A stretch of DNA of 64,000 bases from Microbacterium murale (GCF_030815955.1 NZ_JAUSXK010000001.1:1240001-1304000), one strand, 5' to 3'. Numbered from the stretch's first letter, positions 50,607 to 60,021 are shown. Notes: generated by a model from the letters alone, not told the origin. A program made the numbers and translations.

Positions 50607-51923
50607 TTACAGAGTGTCCTGGACAGCCTGCACAGATTCCGCGGCCTCCTGCGGAGTGGCGTCACCTGTCGCGATCGCGGCGAGCGCGTCTGCGACCGCC
50701 TGGTCGAGCTTGGGAGATTCGAAGTAGCGCGACCACTTGACCTGCGGCAGCCACTCGTCGACGAACAGATTCCAGATCTGCTCCTGCTTCTCGCTCGTGA
50801 ACTTCTCGGGAGCGAGGCCGGTGACGGCGGGGACGTCGTTCATCGTGTTGACGAGTTTCTGCGCCGCGGAACCGGCGATGAAGTCCGTGAGTACCTTGCA
50901 CGCCAGCTCGGGGTTGGCGGTGTTTTTCGAGATGCCTAGGCTGACGTCGATGCCGCCCACGAACTGCGGTTCCGCAGCTCCTCCGGGAATGGTCGGGAAC
51001 AAGAAGGGCTCATATCCGGACATGCCCTCCGACAGCGGCGGGATGTCAGACTTGGTCGGGTCGGACTGCTGGATCCACCAGGCGCCCAAAGGGATCATGG
51101 CCGCGTTGCCTGCCTCGAACTGGTTCACGGCCGAGGGGTAGGCATCGAGTCCGATCGCGCCGTCCTGGGCGATGCCATCGGAGAAGAGCTTGCCCCAGTA
51201 TTCGAACGCCTTCACGATCGCCGGATCCGTCCAGTCCTTGTCTCCGGCCTCCGCCTCGTACACGGTGCCGGGCGAGACGTTGTTCGCGATCTGCAGGAAC
51301 ACCACGTTGCGCAGCCAGGAATCCTTAGCCGGGAGCAGGAACGGCGCGGCATCATCGCCGCCGAGGTCCTTGGTGGTCTGCACGAGCTCGTCCCAGGTCT
51401 TCGGCACGCTGAGGCCCGCATCGTCGAAGATCTCGGAGTTGGCCCAGAGGTTGACCGTCTGGGTGAGGATCGGCAGCGAGTAGAAGTTGTCGTCGCCCTC
51501 GGGGTTGCCCATCCGGGCCTGCTCGATGCCGATTGGGTAGAACTTGCTCTCCCAGTCGTCACCCCAGGTTTCGGCCGCGCAGTCCTGCAGAGGCATCAGG
51601 TTCTCACGGTACTGCTGGGTGAGCGCCCCGGGCTGGAGTCCTAGAACGTCGGGCATAGTGTTCGAGCTCGCGCGACTCTGCAGGTCGACGAGGTACTCGG
51701 GGTAGTTGAAGATCGTCGCATCGATCTTCGCACCCTCGTTCTCGGCTTGGAAGGCATCGATCATCTGACGCGTCGTCTGTTCGATCGGGCTCCAGGAACG
51801 GAACGTGATCGCATCCCCAGACGCGTTCCCTGATTCCACCGGCGCCGCGCCACCGGCGCACGCGGTGACCCCCAGTGCAGTGATGACTGTCGCCACTCCT
51901 GCCAGGCTCCTCTTGAGCTTCAT
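50607..51923 (-). CDS. Extracellular solute-binding lipoprotein of a sugar ABC importer
   Basis: Family 1 (MalE-like) binding protein of 438 residues. Lipoprotein signal with the lipobox LGVTAC (Cys about 22), then TFRSWSPIEQTTRQMIDAF and a typical Trp-rich sugar-binding body with MIPLGAWWIQQS. The ATG at 51923 has AAGGGG upstream; a TTG two codons earlier is unnecessary. First gene of the operon running to the class II aldolase. Confidence 0.94.
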   Translation of the reverse strand: MKLKRSLAGVATVITALGVTACAGGAAPVESGNASGDAITFRSWSPIEQTTRQMIDAFQAENEGAKIDATIFNYPEYLVDLQSRASSNTMPDVLGLQPGALTQQYRENLMPLQDCAAETWGDDWESKFYPIGIEQARMGNPEGDDNFYSLPILTQTVNLWANSEIFDDAGLSVPKTWDELVQTTKDLGGDDAAPFLLPAKDSWLRNVVFLQIANNVSPGTVYEAEAGDKDWTDPAIVKAFEYWGKLFSDGIAQDGAIGLDAYPSAVNQFEAGNAAMIPLGAWWIQQSDPTKSDIPPLSEGMSGYEPFLFPTIPGGAAEPQFVGGIDVSLGISKNTANPELACKVLTDFIAGSAAQKLVNTMNDVPAVTGLAPEKFTSEKQEQIWNLFVDEWLPQVKWSRYFESPKLDQAVADALAAIATGDATPQEAAESVQAVQDTL

Positions 51924-52205
51924 CTGCAATCCCCTTACTTCGCTGTAAAGTCCTCGGCAAATGCCGGCTCCGCTTAGCTTAGTTTTATTTGCGTATTTAC
52001 TACTAGAAAATCAGGCTTTATTGATGAAGTTCTTTCCTTTTTTGTGTTATCGCATGCAAGGAGTTTTGAAACCGAAAGTGAACATGGGGATACCTAGCGG
52101 AACAACGCAGCATCAGGCTTGCCTGCTCGCAACCGTCCATCGATCGGGAAGGTACGCTACGTGCTCTCGCGAGATGCAACCCGCCCAGCGCCCTACGATC
52201 GAGTG
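51924..52205. promoter_or_regulatory. AT-rich divergent control region of the sugar importer
   Basis: The 282-bp gap between the binding protein and lactonase genes holds an AT-rich block (about 51970-52080) unlike the surrounding high-GC DNA. Two symmetries are visible: ATTTACTA-C-TAGAAAAT (51995-52011, one mismatch) and CGGCAAATGCCG (51955-51966). They are candidate operators for the LacI or DeoR regulator. No gene is seen within it. Confidence 0.5.
52194..52199 (+). promoter_or_regulatory. Leaderless -10 box for the lactonase gene
   Basis: TACGAT is 6 nt before the ATG at 52206; it argues against the longer open frame from further upstream. Confidence 0.45.
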
Positions 52206-53234
52206 ATGACCGACTCTCCGCTCGTCCTGGTCGCCAACTCGGGCGATGGATCCATCAGCACCTTCAGCCTCGACGGCGGGCGACTCGAATGTCTGGCCGT
52301 CACCGACGGACTCGACGGATGCTCGACGTTCGCCGTCGACGCTGAACGTGACCTTGTCTATGCCGGAGTGAAGGGCGCTCCCGCTGGCATCCTGACCCTT
52401 GCGCTCGATCGTGAGAGCGGGCGGCTGACTCCGAAGTCCCGCCTCGACCTGACCGACGGAGGCATGAACTATCTCGCCCTCACGAGCGACGGCACCGGTC
52501 TCCTCGGTGCGTCATACGGCGGCGGCTACGGCATCAGTTGCCCGATCTCTAACGGCACCGTCGGAGATCCCGCGTCGAGGATCGAGTTTCCCAACCTGCA
52601 CTCGGTGCTGCCGAGCACAGACGGCCGGTACGCATATTTCGTGTCCTTGGGCGCCGACCTGGTGGCACAGTACGCGGTGACTGACGATCATCGACTTGTG
52701 CCGTTGACGCCTGAGACAGTGGCGGCCCCGCCCGGCAGCGGCCCGCGTCACATCGTGCTGAACACAGCGCAGGATGCCGCGTACGTGCTCACCGAGTTCT
52801 CCGGCGAGGTGCTCCACTACGGCCGTGACACGAGCAGCGGCGAACTCACACTTCGCGGTGCGAGTACCGCCTACGACACGGCCAAGAACCTCGGCCACAG
52901 CGTGTTCGGCGCGGACCCGCTCGCTCATCACTACATCTGGGGTGCCGACCTGCACTTCGGTGCCGGAGGCCGCCGCCTGTGGAGCTCGGAACGCACCGAG
53001 AGCACCCTGGGCGCGGTGTCAGTGGCCGACGATGGATCGGTGTCGGCCCCGGACCGCTTCACCGTCACCGAGACGCAGCCGCGTGGATTCGCGGTCAGCC
53101 CCGACGGCGCGTACCTCGTCGCGGCAGGAGAGCTGTCGACGACCGTCTCGCTCTACGCCGTGCGTGATGACGACCTCGAACTCCTTCAGCAGATCGAGAC
53201 CGGCCGCGGCGCGAACTGGGTCCGCTTCGTCTGA
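52206..53234 (+). CDS. Lactonase-family beta-propeller (6-phosphogluconolactonase-like)
   Basis: Soluble seven-bladed propeller of 342 residues. Blade repeats are visible as VLVANSGDGSISTFSLDGG, NYLALTSDGTGLLGASYGGG, PRHIVLNTAQDAAYVLTE and PRGFAVSPDGAYLVAAGE. The family includes YbhE-type 6-phosphogluconolactonases and other sugar lactonases. It is divergent from a sugar importer and may open a lactone from an oxidised sugar. Convergent with the second binding-protein gene. Confidence 0.88.
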   Translation: MTDSPLVLVANSGDGSISTFSLDGGRLECLAVTDGLDGCSTFAVDAERDLVYAGVKGAPAGILTLALDRESGRLTPKSRLDLTDGGMNYLALTSDGTGLLGASYGGGYGISCPISNGTVGDPASRIEFPNLHSVLPSTDGRYAYFVSLGADLVAQYAVTDDHRLVPLTPETVAAPPGSGPRHIVLNTAQDAAYVLTEFSGEVLHYGRDTSSGELTLRGASTAYDTAKNLGHSVFGADPLAHHYIWGADLHFGAGGRRLWSSERTESTLGAVSVADDGSVSAPDRFTVTETQPRGFAVSPDGAYLVAAGELSTTVSLYAVRDDDLELLQQIETGRGANWVRFV

Positions 53235-53251
53235 ACAGCCGGCAAAGCGAA

Positions 53252-53290
53252 CGAAGGGGGCAGGCCGACCGAAGTCGCCCCGCCCCTTCG
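53252..53290. terminator. GC hairpin between convergent genes
   Basis: CGAAGGGGGCAGGC and GCCCCGCCCCTTCG pair with a small number of mismatches between the lactonase and solute-binding genes. It could serve both transcripts. Confidence 0.5.
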
Positions 53291-53315
53291 CCTCTCCCCC
53301 AGGAATGCGGACTCG

Positions 53316-54683
53316 TCAGCCCGCGGTCGCGTTCTCGTACGCCCGCATCGCCGCCTGCTGCGCGTCGGCCAGCGCCTCCTCGGGCGTCTTGTCTCCGAGC
53401 AGCGCGGCTGTCACGGCGTTGTTCAGCTCGTTCTGGATCTCCTGGCCGGCGGGCGAGGAGCCGAACGACTGCCCGTAGTCGACCACGTCGTAGAACGTGG
53501 AGATGACCTGGTCGAACCCGGCGTTGCCGGTCTCGGTCACGAACTGCTCGCGGATCGCCTTGTCCGAGGCCGGAGACCCGGTGAACAGGCCCGTGTTGAG
53601 GCCGCCCTCCGAGTCCAGCGTCTGCGCACGCGCCTCGCCCGCAGCCATCCACGCGTCGTCGGACGTCAGATCGACCATCCATGCGCATGCGGCAGCCGGG
53701 TTCTTCGCGCCGACAGGGATCACGAACGAGGTGCCCGATGCCACCGAGAAGGGCTCGCCGTCCGCGTCGCGGAACGGAACCGCCTCGATGTCGATCTGGT
53801 CGGCGTACGGGCCGAGCACATTCGGGTACCACTGCGCGTTCACCTGCGCACCGACCTGTCCTGCGACGTACTGGTTGTTGTCGCCGAACGTATCGAACGA
53901 GTCGGTGAAGCTCTTGACCCCTGCGAAGCCGCCCTGTGCATCGGTGATCTGCTTCAGGAGTTCGATGCCCGCGATGTTGCTCGGGTCGTCCAAGGTCGGT
54001 GCACCGTCCTCATCGTTGAGCTGCCCGCCCATTCCGAGGATCCAGAGACCGGACTGCCCCGTTGCGACCGGGTCGAAGCCGAGGCGCGACGGCACCCCTC
54101 CGGACTCCTGATACATCCTGCCGATCGCCTCGAGCAGCACGTCGGGCTTCGAAGTGTCGATCTGGTCGGGCGTGACCCCAGCCTCGGCGAGCACCTTCTT
54201 GTTCACGATGATCGCCGGCGGCTGGTAGAACTGCGGCACCGCCCAGATCGCGTCGTCGTACGTGACGTCGTCGACGACGAACGGATACCAGTGGTCACGC
54301 GGCGAGACGTCCTGCGCCTTGAAGCACTCCTCCAGCGGCATGATGAGCCCCTGTGCCGCATAGGTCGTGACGTACCGCCGGTCCATCTGCACGACGTCGG
54401 GCACGTCGCCGCTGGCGATCCTCGTGGTGAATTTCTGAGCGTCGAACGCCGTCGCATCGAGATCGACCTCGACATCGCTCAGTTGCTCAGCGGCATAGTC
54501 CATCCGCGAGGTGCCTACATCGTCTGCGTTCTCGAACCCCCACGCCTTGAGCGTGCCGGTGGGCTCGGTGCTGAAGTCGACGTCTCCGGCGACCTCACCT
54601 GCGCCACCGCCACTGCAGCCAGCGAGAACGACAGCGGACGCCGCAGCCATCGCGGCGATTCCCAGAATGCGCTTACGCATCAT
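53316..54683 (-). CDS. Extracellular solute-binding lipoprotein of the second sugar importer
   Basis: Family 1 binding protein of 455 residues. Lipobox VVLAGCSGG after a short basic signal, then TGTLKAWGFENADD and a conserved SGTSFVIPVGAKNP segment. Two adjacent ATGs (54683 and 54680) follow AGGGAAG. Unusually, it follows its permeases rather than leading them; a 146-bp gap with an operator-like palindrome gives it its own promoter. Confidence 0.93.
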   Translation of the reverse strand: MMRKRILGIAAMAAASAVVLAGCSGGGAGEVAGDVDFSTEPTGTLKAWGFENADDVGTSRMDYAAEQLSDVEVDLDATAFDAQKFTTRIASGDVPDVVQMDRRYVTTYAAQGLIMPLEECFKAQDVSPRDHWYPFVVDDVTYDDAIWAVPQFYQPPAIIVNKKVLAEAGVTPDQIDTSKPDVLLEAIGRMYQESGGVPSRLGFDPVATGQSGLWILGMGGQLNDEDGAPTLDDPSNIAGIELLKQITDAQGGFAGVKSFTDSFDTFGDNNQYVAGQVGAQVNAQWYPNVLGPYADQIDIEAVPFRDADGEPFSVASGTSFVIPVGAKNPAAACAWMVDLTSDDAWMAAGEARAQTLDSEGGLNTGLFTGSPASDKAIREQFVTETGNAGFDQVISTFYDVVDYGQSFGSSPAGQEIQNELNNAVTAALLGDKTPEEALADAQQAAMRAYENATAG

Positions 54684-54737
54684 CTTCCCTTTCGATTGGG
54701 GCGGCTCCATCGCCTCCGCCTGATCGGTCTGCTTGTT

Positions 54738-54753
54738 GTGGGAACCTTCCCAC
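54738..54753. promoter_or_regulatory. LacI/CebR-type operator upstream of the binding-protein gene
   Basis: GTGGGAA and TTCCCAC flank CC in a perfect inverted repeat. It resembles the TGGGAGCGCTCCCA box of actinobacterial CebR/CelR regulators, though the central bases differ. Confidence 0.55.
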
Positions 54754-54829
54754 GCAAGGTAGCCGAACAGGGGCGGCCGGGCAACGGGGCTGCCGCGTAT
54801 TTACTGGTTTGTGATCTTCTGCGGGTTGC

Positions 54830-55783
54830 TCATCCCTTGCGTCCTTGCGTTGCGACACCTTCGATGAAGTACCGCTGCCCGAATGCGAACATGATGAGCA
54901 TGGGGATTGTGACGATGAGAGAGGCCACCATCACGTACTGATAGTCGCCATGGCCACCGGCCGTGGGACTGTACTTGGTCATCGCGTAGGCGATGCCGAG
55001 CGGGGCGGTGAACTCGTCGACCGAGCCCGCGTTCAGGTAGATCAGCGCTGACTGCAGATTGTTCCAGCTCGCTTGGAACTCGAACAGGAAGACGATGATG
55101 AACGACGGGACCGACAACGGCATCGCGATACGCCAGAAGAGCCCCCAGTAACTGGCACCGTCCAGCCGCGCGGCCTCGAACAACTCCTTCGGGAGCCCGA
55201 GGAAGAACTGGCGCTGGAGGAAGATGTAGAACGCGGAACCGAACAGGTTCATGCCCCACAGTGGCACCCACGTGCCGAGGAACCCCGTCTCCTTCCAGAT
55301 CAGATAGATCGGGATCATCGTGACCGCGCCGGGCAGCATCATCGTCGCCAGCACGAGCCCGAACAACATGCCGCGCCCCGGGAACTTGAAGTACGCGAAG
55401 CCGAACGCGACGATCGAGCTGGAGACGGCCACAGCCGTGGCCGCCAGCAGCGCGATCGCGATGCTGTTCCACATCCAGCTCATCAGGGGCAGCTGGTTCC
55501 AGACCTCGACGTAGTTCTCCGGAACGAAGGTCTTGGGGATGAGCGCGTTGTCGAAGACCTCGCCTCGGGGCTTGAAGCTGGCCGCGAGGAGCCACACGAA
55601 CGGATAGAGGAACAGCAACCCGAAGAAGATCGAGAGGATCGCGAGAACGATTCGGGCGGCAAGGCTCTTGGGCCGCGCCAGCGAGCGGCGCCAGCGCGAG
55701 CGCTTGGGCACAGTCACGTTGACCGTCTCGAGCTCGCGGGCCGGCCTCACGGGACGAGGGGTCTGCTGCAGTGGCGCGGACAT
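54830..55783 (-). CDS. Sugar ABC transporter permease (MalG-like), second importer
   Basis: Six-TM permease of 317 residues with a 40-residue basic cytoplasmic lead. EAA loop ELFEAARLDGASYWGLFWRIAMPLSVPS. Its ATG at 55783 overlaps the upstream permease stop by one base (TGATG). Confidence 0.93.
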   Translation of the reverse strand: MSAPLQQTPRPVRPARELETVNVTVPKRSRWRRSLARPKSLAARIVLAILSIFFGLLFLYPFVWLLAASFKPRGEVFDNALIPKTFVPENYVEVWNQLPLMSWMWNSIAIALLAATAVAVSSSIVAFGFAYFKFPGRGMLFGLVLATMMLPGAVTMIPIYLIWKETGFLGTWVPLWGMNLFGSAFYIFLQRQFFLGLPKELFEAARLDGASYWGLFWRIAMPLSVPSFIIVFLFEFQASWNNLQSALIYLNAGSVDEFTAPLGIAYAMTKYSPTAGGHGDYQYVMVASLIVTIPMLIMFAFGQRYFIEGVATQGRKG

Positions 55784-56784
55784 CAGCGGTCTCCCTCGTA
55801 GTAGACGAATCGGTTGCCGAACTTCACCTGGATGACTGTGATGATCATGATGATCACGAACAGCAGCCATGCCATGGCTGCGGCGAAGCCGAAGTTGAAC
55901 TGGCGGAAGGCCTGCTGGAACAGATAGATCGCATAGAACAGCGATGCCTCTGGAGAGGAGTTGCTCTGATCTCGCCAGAACAGGATGTACGCCTGATCGA
56001 AGATCTGGAACGCCGCGATCGACAGCACGATGACGTTGAAGAACATCGCGCCGGAGATCATCGGCAGCGTGATCGAGAAGAACTTCCGGATCGCCCCCGC
56101 ACCATCCAGCGAGGCGACCTCGTAGAGCTCGACAGGAACGTTCTTCAGGGCTGCGAGGAAGATGACCATCGTCCCCGCCACCGTCCACATGGTCATGATC
56201 ACGATGCTGGGTTTGACCCAGTCCGGATCGACCAGCCACTGCGGCCCCTGGATACCGAAGAACCGCAGGAACTCGTTGATCGCGCCGGAGTTCCCGTTGA
56301 GGAGAAGGAAGAACACCGAGGCCGTCGCCACTGCAGGCGTCATCTTCGGCAGGTAGTACAGGGTGCGGAAGAATCCGGCGCCCCGGGCCAGCCTGCTCAG
56401 CAGCATCGCCAGAGCCAACGCGAAGATGATCTCCAGCGGCACTGCCATCACGACGTAGAAGAGCGTGTTCGCGAGCGATACCGCGACGCGCGGATCCTCG
56501 AAGAGTTGCGCGTAGTTGTCGATGCCGATCGGACGCGCCGTGTTCGTCGCAAGGTTGTAGCTGCTGAACGAGATGTACAGGCTGTAGATCATCGCGCCCG
56601 CCGTGAAGATCAGGAATCCCACGATCCAGGGCAGGATGAACAGGTATCCGGCCAGCGCTTCGCGCTTGTTGTAACTCACCTTCGAACCCGGCATCCGGAA
56701 TACGCCGCGACGTCGCCGCTTCGTACCGTCCGCGTTCTTCCCGAGGATCAGATTCTGAGTCTCGGTCTCATTTCTGAGGCTCAT
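55783..56784 (-). CDS. Sugar ABC transporter permease (MalF-like), second importer
   Basis: Permease of 333 residues with GYLFILPWIVGFLIF, six TM helices and the EAA loop ELYEVASLDGAGAIRKFFSITLPM. The start overlaps the stop of a 16-codon ORF (ATGA), suggesting coupled translation. A LacI-type operator lies 66 bp upstream, shared with the divergent oxidoreductase operon. Confidence 0.92.
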   Translation of the reverse strand: MSLRNETETQNLILGKNADGTKRRRRGVFRMPGSKVSYNKREALAGYLFILPWIVGFLIFTAGAMIYSLYISFSSYNLATNTARPIGIDNYAQLFEDPRVAVSLANTLFYVVMAVPLEIIFALALAMLLSRLARGAGFFRTLYYLPKMTPAVATASVFFLLLNGNSGAINEFLRFFGIQGPQWLVDPDWVKPSIVIMTMWTVAGTMVIFLAALKNVPVELYEVASLDGAGAIRKFFSITLPMISGAMFFNVIVLSIAAFQIFDQAYILFWRDQSNSSPEASLFYAIYLFQQAFRQFNFGFAAAMAWLLFVIIMIITVIQVKFGNRFVYYEGDR

Positions 56785-56831
56785 CCCCGCACCCTCCGTT
56801 CCGAGAGGTTCACGCGATTCCTGTCTGTCAT
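56781..56831 (-). CDS. Sixteen-codon leader ORF coupled to the permease gene
   Basis: MTDRNRVNLSERRVRG begins at an ATG with GGAGAA 5 nt upstream and ends in a TGA overlapping the permease ATG. It may deliver ribosomes to the permease start, which has no good ribosome site of its own. Confidence 0.4.
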   Translation of the reverse strand: MTDRNRVNLSERRVRG

Positions 56832-56849
56832 GACGCTTCTCCCGTAGAA

Positions 56850-56869
56850 ATGTGGCATCGTTACCACAT
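56850..56869. promoter_or_regulatory. LacI-type operator in the divergent importer/oxidoreductase region
   Basis: ATGTGGCATCGTTACCACAT has perfect 6-bp outer arms (ATGTGG/CCACAT) and a central CG at 56859-56860, as LacI-family operators do. It stands between the permease gene and the FAD oxidoreductase operon. No LacI gene lies beside it, so the regulator may be the one at 43718 or one elsewhere. Confidence 0.65.
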
Positions 56870-57064
56870 GGCAGTGACTATACGGTGCGGACTCGTGCCC
56901 GCGCAACCGGCCCTCGCCCTGGGAGAGGACCGCTTCGCACGTCGCGCCAACGCGATCATCGGCAGGGGAACCCGGCAACATGCCGTCATGCTAGGCATCC
57001 CCCGCTCACCCGCAACGGGGGTTGCGCGAGGGTTCAGCACTGTGCTCCGGAGGGAGGGCGAACG

Positions 57065-58600
57065 ATGATCGACGCCGATGTCGTCGTGTACGGCGCGTCC
57101 GCCGCAGGCGTCTGCGCGGCGGTGTCCGCAGCTCGTTGCGGTGCCCGGGTCATCGTGGTCGAACCTGGACGCCACGTCGGGGGCATGACCAGCGGTGGAC
57201 TCGGTAACACCGACGTCGGCGATCTGCGCGCACTCGGCGGCATGGCGCGTGAGTTCAGGGCCGCCGTGGCCGAGCACTACGGCCTGGCCGTCGGGCATTT
57301 CGCAGGACCGGAACCGCACGTCGCCGAAACGATCTTCCTGCGATGGCTCGATGATCCCCGTATCGACATCGTGCTGAACGCCACGGTGTGCACAGTCGAG
57401 ATCCGCGATCGACGCATCGTCTCGGCGAGGTTCTCGGACGGTTCGGTCATCACCGCGGACGTATTCGTGGATGCCGGCTACGAGGGTGATCTGCTGGCCG
57501 CGGCCGGCGTCTCATACGCCGTCGGCCGGGAGGATCGGACGCTCCACGACGAGCAGTTCGCAGGCCGTCGGGAGATCGCACCCGGTCGACACTCGACGCC
57601 GCCCTGGATCTCTCCGTTCCTCGATGACGAGAGCGGTCGATCGGCCGGGTCGCTTCTGCCCCAGATCAGATCGGAGCCTCTCGCCGAGGTCGGCAGCGGC
57701 GACGGCGGAATCATGTCGTTCGGGTATCGCGTGTGCTTGTCGAGCGCCGAGGACCGCATCCCCTTCCGTCGACGCGATGGCTACGACGACGCGCACTGGG
57801 AGCTGGGTCGTCGGATCTTCGCAGACGCCCAACGACGCGGGGACGTGCATCCCACCGGCTGGTACGTCGGTCTCGAGCCGAACCTGCCCGGCGGCAAGGC
57901 GGACGGCAACTCACTCGGGCCCTTCTCTCTCAGCGTGCTCGACGGATCGGCATGGGAGTACCCCGACGCGGCTGCCGAGCGCCGCGAGGAGATCAGACTC
58001 CACCATCTGCACCATGCCGAGGACCTGCTGTGGTTCCTCGCGAACGATCCGGCGGTGCCCGCGAGCGTCCGTCGCGGCATGCAGGAATGGGGGCTTCCGG
58101 CGGACGAGTTCGCCGACACCGATCATCTGCCGCATCAGCTGTACGTCAGAGAAGCACGGCGGATGGTCTCGGACACGATCCTCACCGAACACGAAGTGCG
58201 CGCAGGTGCAGTGCCCGACGACGTCATCGCCCTCGGCTCGTACCACCTCGACATCCGTGAGGTGCAGCGCGCGTGGCGCTGGGTCTACGAGCATCCGGAC
58301 CCGATCGCGATGGTCGTCACCGAGGGCTACCTGTCCGTGCCCGTGCCGATCTACGGGGTCGGGTACCGTTCGCTGGTCCCGCGCCGCGAGGAGTGCGAGA
58401 ACCTCATCGTCCCGGTCTGCGTGTCGGCATCCCACGTGGCGTTCTCATCGCTGCGAATGGAGCCGCAATACCAGATGCTCGGGCACGCGGCGGGGATGGC
58501 CGCGGCCGCAGCCGCGCGAACCAGCAGACGCGTGCAGGACATCGACATATCCGCGCTGCAGTCCGGGTTGCGCGACTCCGGCGCGGTGCTGGGAGTGTGA
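57065..58600 (+). CDS. FAD-dependent oxidoreductase (PF12831-type), second copy
   Basis: Flavoprotein of 511 residues. FAD loop VVVYGASAAGVCAAVSAARCG (5-25) with the second motif VEPGRHVGGMTSGGLG, and VFVDAGYEGDLLAAAGV; C-terminal VCVSASHVAFSSLRMEPQYQMLGHAAG. It differs from the 453-residue homologue at 32222. GGAGGGAGG lies 6 nt before the ATG. In this operon it may oxidise a sugar or polyol before phosphorylation; the substrate is unknown. Confidence 0.88.
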   Translation: MIDADVVVYGASAAGVCAAVSAARCGARVIVVEPGRHVGGMTSGGLGNTDVGDLRALGGMAREFRAAVAEHYGLAVGHFAGPEPHVAETIFLRWLDDPRIDIVLNATVCTVEIRDRRIVSARFSDGSVITADVFVDAGYEGDLLAAAGVSYAVGREDRTLHDEQFAGRREIAPGRHSTPPWISPFLDDESGRSAGSLLPQIRSEPLAEVGSGDGGIMSFGYRVCLSSAEDRIPFRRRDGYDDAHWELGRRIFADAQRRGDVHPTGWYVGLEPNLPGGKADGNSLGPFSLSVLDGSAWEYPDAAAERREEIRLHHLHHAEDLLWFLANDPAVPASVRRGMQEWGLPADEFADTDHLPHQLYVREARRMVSDTILTEHEVRAGAVPDDVIALGSYHLDIREVQRAWRWVYEHPDPIAMVVTEGYLSVPVPIYGVGYRSLVPRREECENLIVPVCVSASHVAFSSLRMEPQYQMLGHAAGMAAAAAARTSRRVQDIDISALQSGLRDSGAVLGV

Positions 58601-58611
58601 GCGGTTTGCGA

Positions 58612-60021
58612 ATGACCCTGGTTCTCGGGTTGGACATCGGCAGCACGACGACGAAGGCGGCGCTCGTCGCAGTGTCCGATGAGGTGTCTGTGATGCGTAT
58701 CGCGCGCAGGCCCACGCCGCCGGATGCGGATGCACTCGTCGCCACGGCCGCCGAAGTCCTGGGCGTGTGCGCTGCCGCAGCATCCGGTCCGATCGCAGCG
58801 ATCGGCATCGCCGCCATGGCGGAAAGCGGTGCGGCGCTGGATGCCGAGGGAAAGCCGTTGACCCCGTTGCTCCGCTGGGATCGCACGGTCGATCGTTCCC
58901 ACCTCGAGGCGTTGCTGGCGCAGCATCCAGAACTGCCCGCCACAACCGGCATCCCGGCGACGACCAAGCCTGCCGCGGTCGCTCTGGTCGCACTTCGCGC
59001 AGAACAACCTGCGGTGTTCGGCGCCATGCGGCACTGGGCAGGAGTCGCCGACATCGTGGCGCACGCACTCACCGGCGAGCGCGCGACCGATCACACGCTC
59101 GCAGCTCGCACCATGCTTGCCGACTTCGGCGGAGAGGCGTGGAACTCCGAGATCGTCGAGAGTCTCACTGCGCATAAGACGCTGCTGCCTGAGCTGCGCG
59201 CTCCGGGAGAACCGGTCGGCACGACATCCGCTGCGTCAGAGCGGTTCGGACTGACTCCCGGCATCCACGTATACGTCGCCGGGCACGACCACGCCGTCGG
59301 CGCGTGGGCAACCGGCGTGCGGGAGCCGGGCGATACCGGCCATTCTCTGGGGACGGCGGAAGCGGTCGTGCGCGTGACGGATGCCGTCGACATCGCGCGC
59401 GCCGTCGACTCAGGGTTTTCGGTCAGCAGGACCGTCGACGGCACGGCCTCGACGGTCCTCGGCGGCAGTCCCGCCTGCGGAGCGATGCTCACCTGGTGGA
59501 ATGCTGAGCACCCCGAAGACAGGATGCTCCCGCGGTTGGGAGCGCTGGGAACGGATGCGTGGGAAAGTGGCTCTGCGCTCGTCATGCCCTACCCATCGGG
59601 CCGCCAGTGCCCCATGCCCGATCCCGATGCCCGCGTGCGGCTGCTCGGCGATACGCAGGATGCGGCGGATCGAGCGCGGAGCCTGCTGCAGTCGCTCGTC
59701 GCACATTCGCGATGGATGCGCGAGACCGCTGACGTGCTCGCCGGCTCTCCGACGAGAGCGCTCGCCGTCCTGGGTTCGCTCACGGAGCGAATCCCGACTT
59801 GGGCTCCGCTCATCGCCGCCGCGGGTGTCGCGACATCGGTGTGCACCGACGAGGAGCCCGTGGCCGCCGGAGCCGCACTCCTCGCGGCAGTCCGGGCCGG
59901 CGAGGCACCGCGTGATGCGCCGACGCTCGCGTACACGAAGGTCGCCCCGCTGAGGGCAGCAGGTTTCGAAGACACGTACCGGCGGTTCCTCGCGGCCGTC
60001 ACAGCAGAAGGAGAATCATGA
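58612..60021 (+). CDS. FGGY carbohydrate kinase, third copy
   Basis: Sugar kinase of 469 residues. P-loop GLDIGSTTTKAALVA, catalytic Asp in AGHDHAVGAWATG, and CTDEEPVAAGAALLAA near the end. An in-frame GTG at 58597 overlaps the oxidoreductase stop as GTGA and is an equally possible start. The stop overlaps the aldolase ATG, so kinase and aldolase are coupled. Confidence 0.9.
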   Translation: MTLVLGLDIGSTTTKAALVAVSDEVSVMRIARRPTPPDADALVATAAEVLGVCAAAASGPIAAIGIAAMAESGAALDAEGKPLTPLLRWDRTVDRSHLEALLAQHPELPATTGIPATTKPAAVALVALRAEQPAVFGAMRHWAGVADIVAHALTGERATDHTLAARTMLADFGGEAWNSEIVESLTAHKTLLPELRAPGEPVGTTSAASERFGLTPGIHVYVAGHDHAVGAWATGVREPGDTGHSLGTAEAVVRVTDAVDIARAVDSGFSVSRTVDGTASTVLGGSPACGAMLTWWNAEHPEDRMLPRLGALGTDAWESGSALVMPYPSGRQCPMPDPDARVRLLGDTQDAADRARSLLQSLVAHSRWMRETADVLAGSPTRALAVLGSLTERIPTWAPLIAAAGVATSVCTDEEPVAAGAALLAAVRAGEAPRDAPTLAYTKVAPLRAAGFEDTYRRFLAAVTAEGES

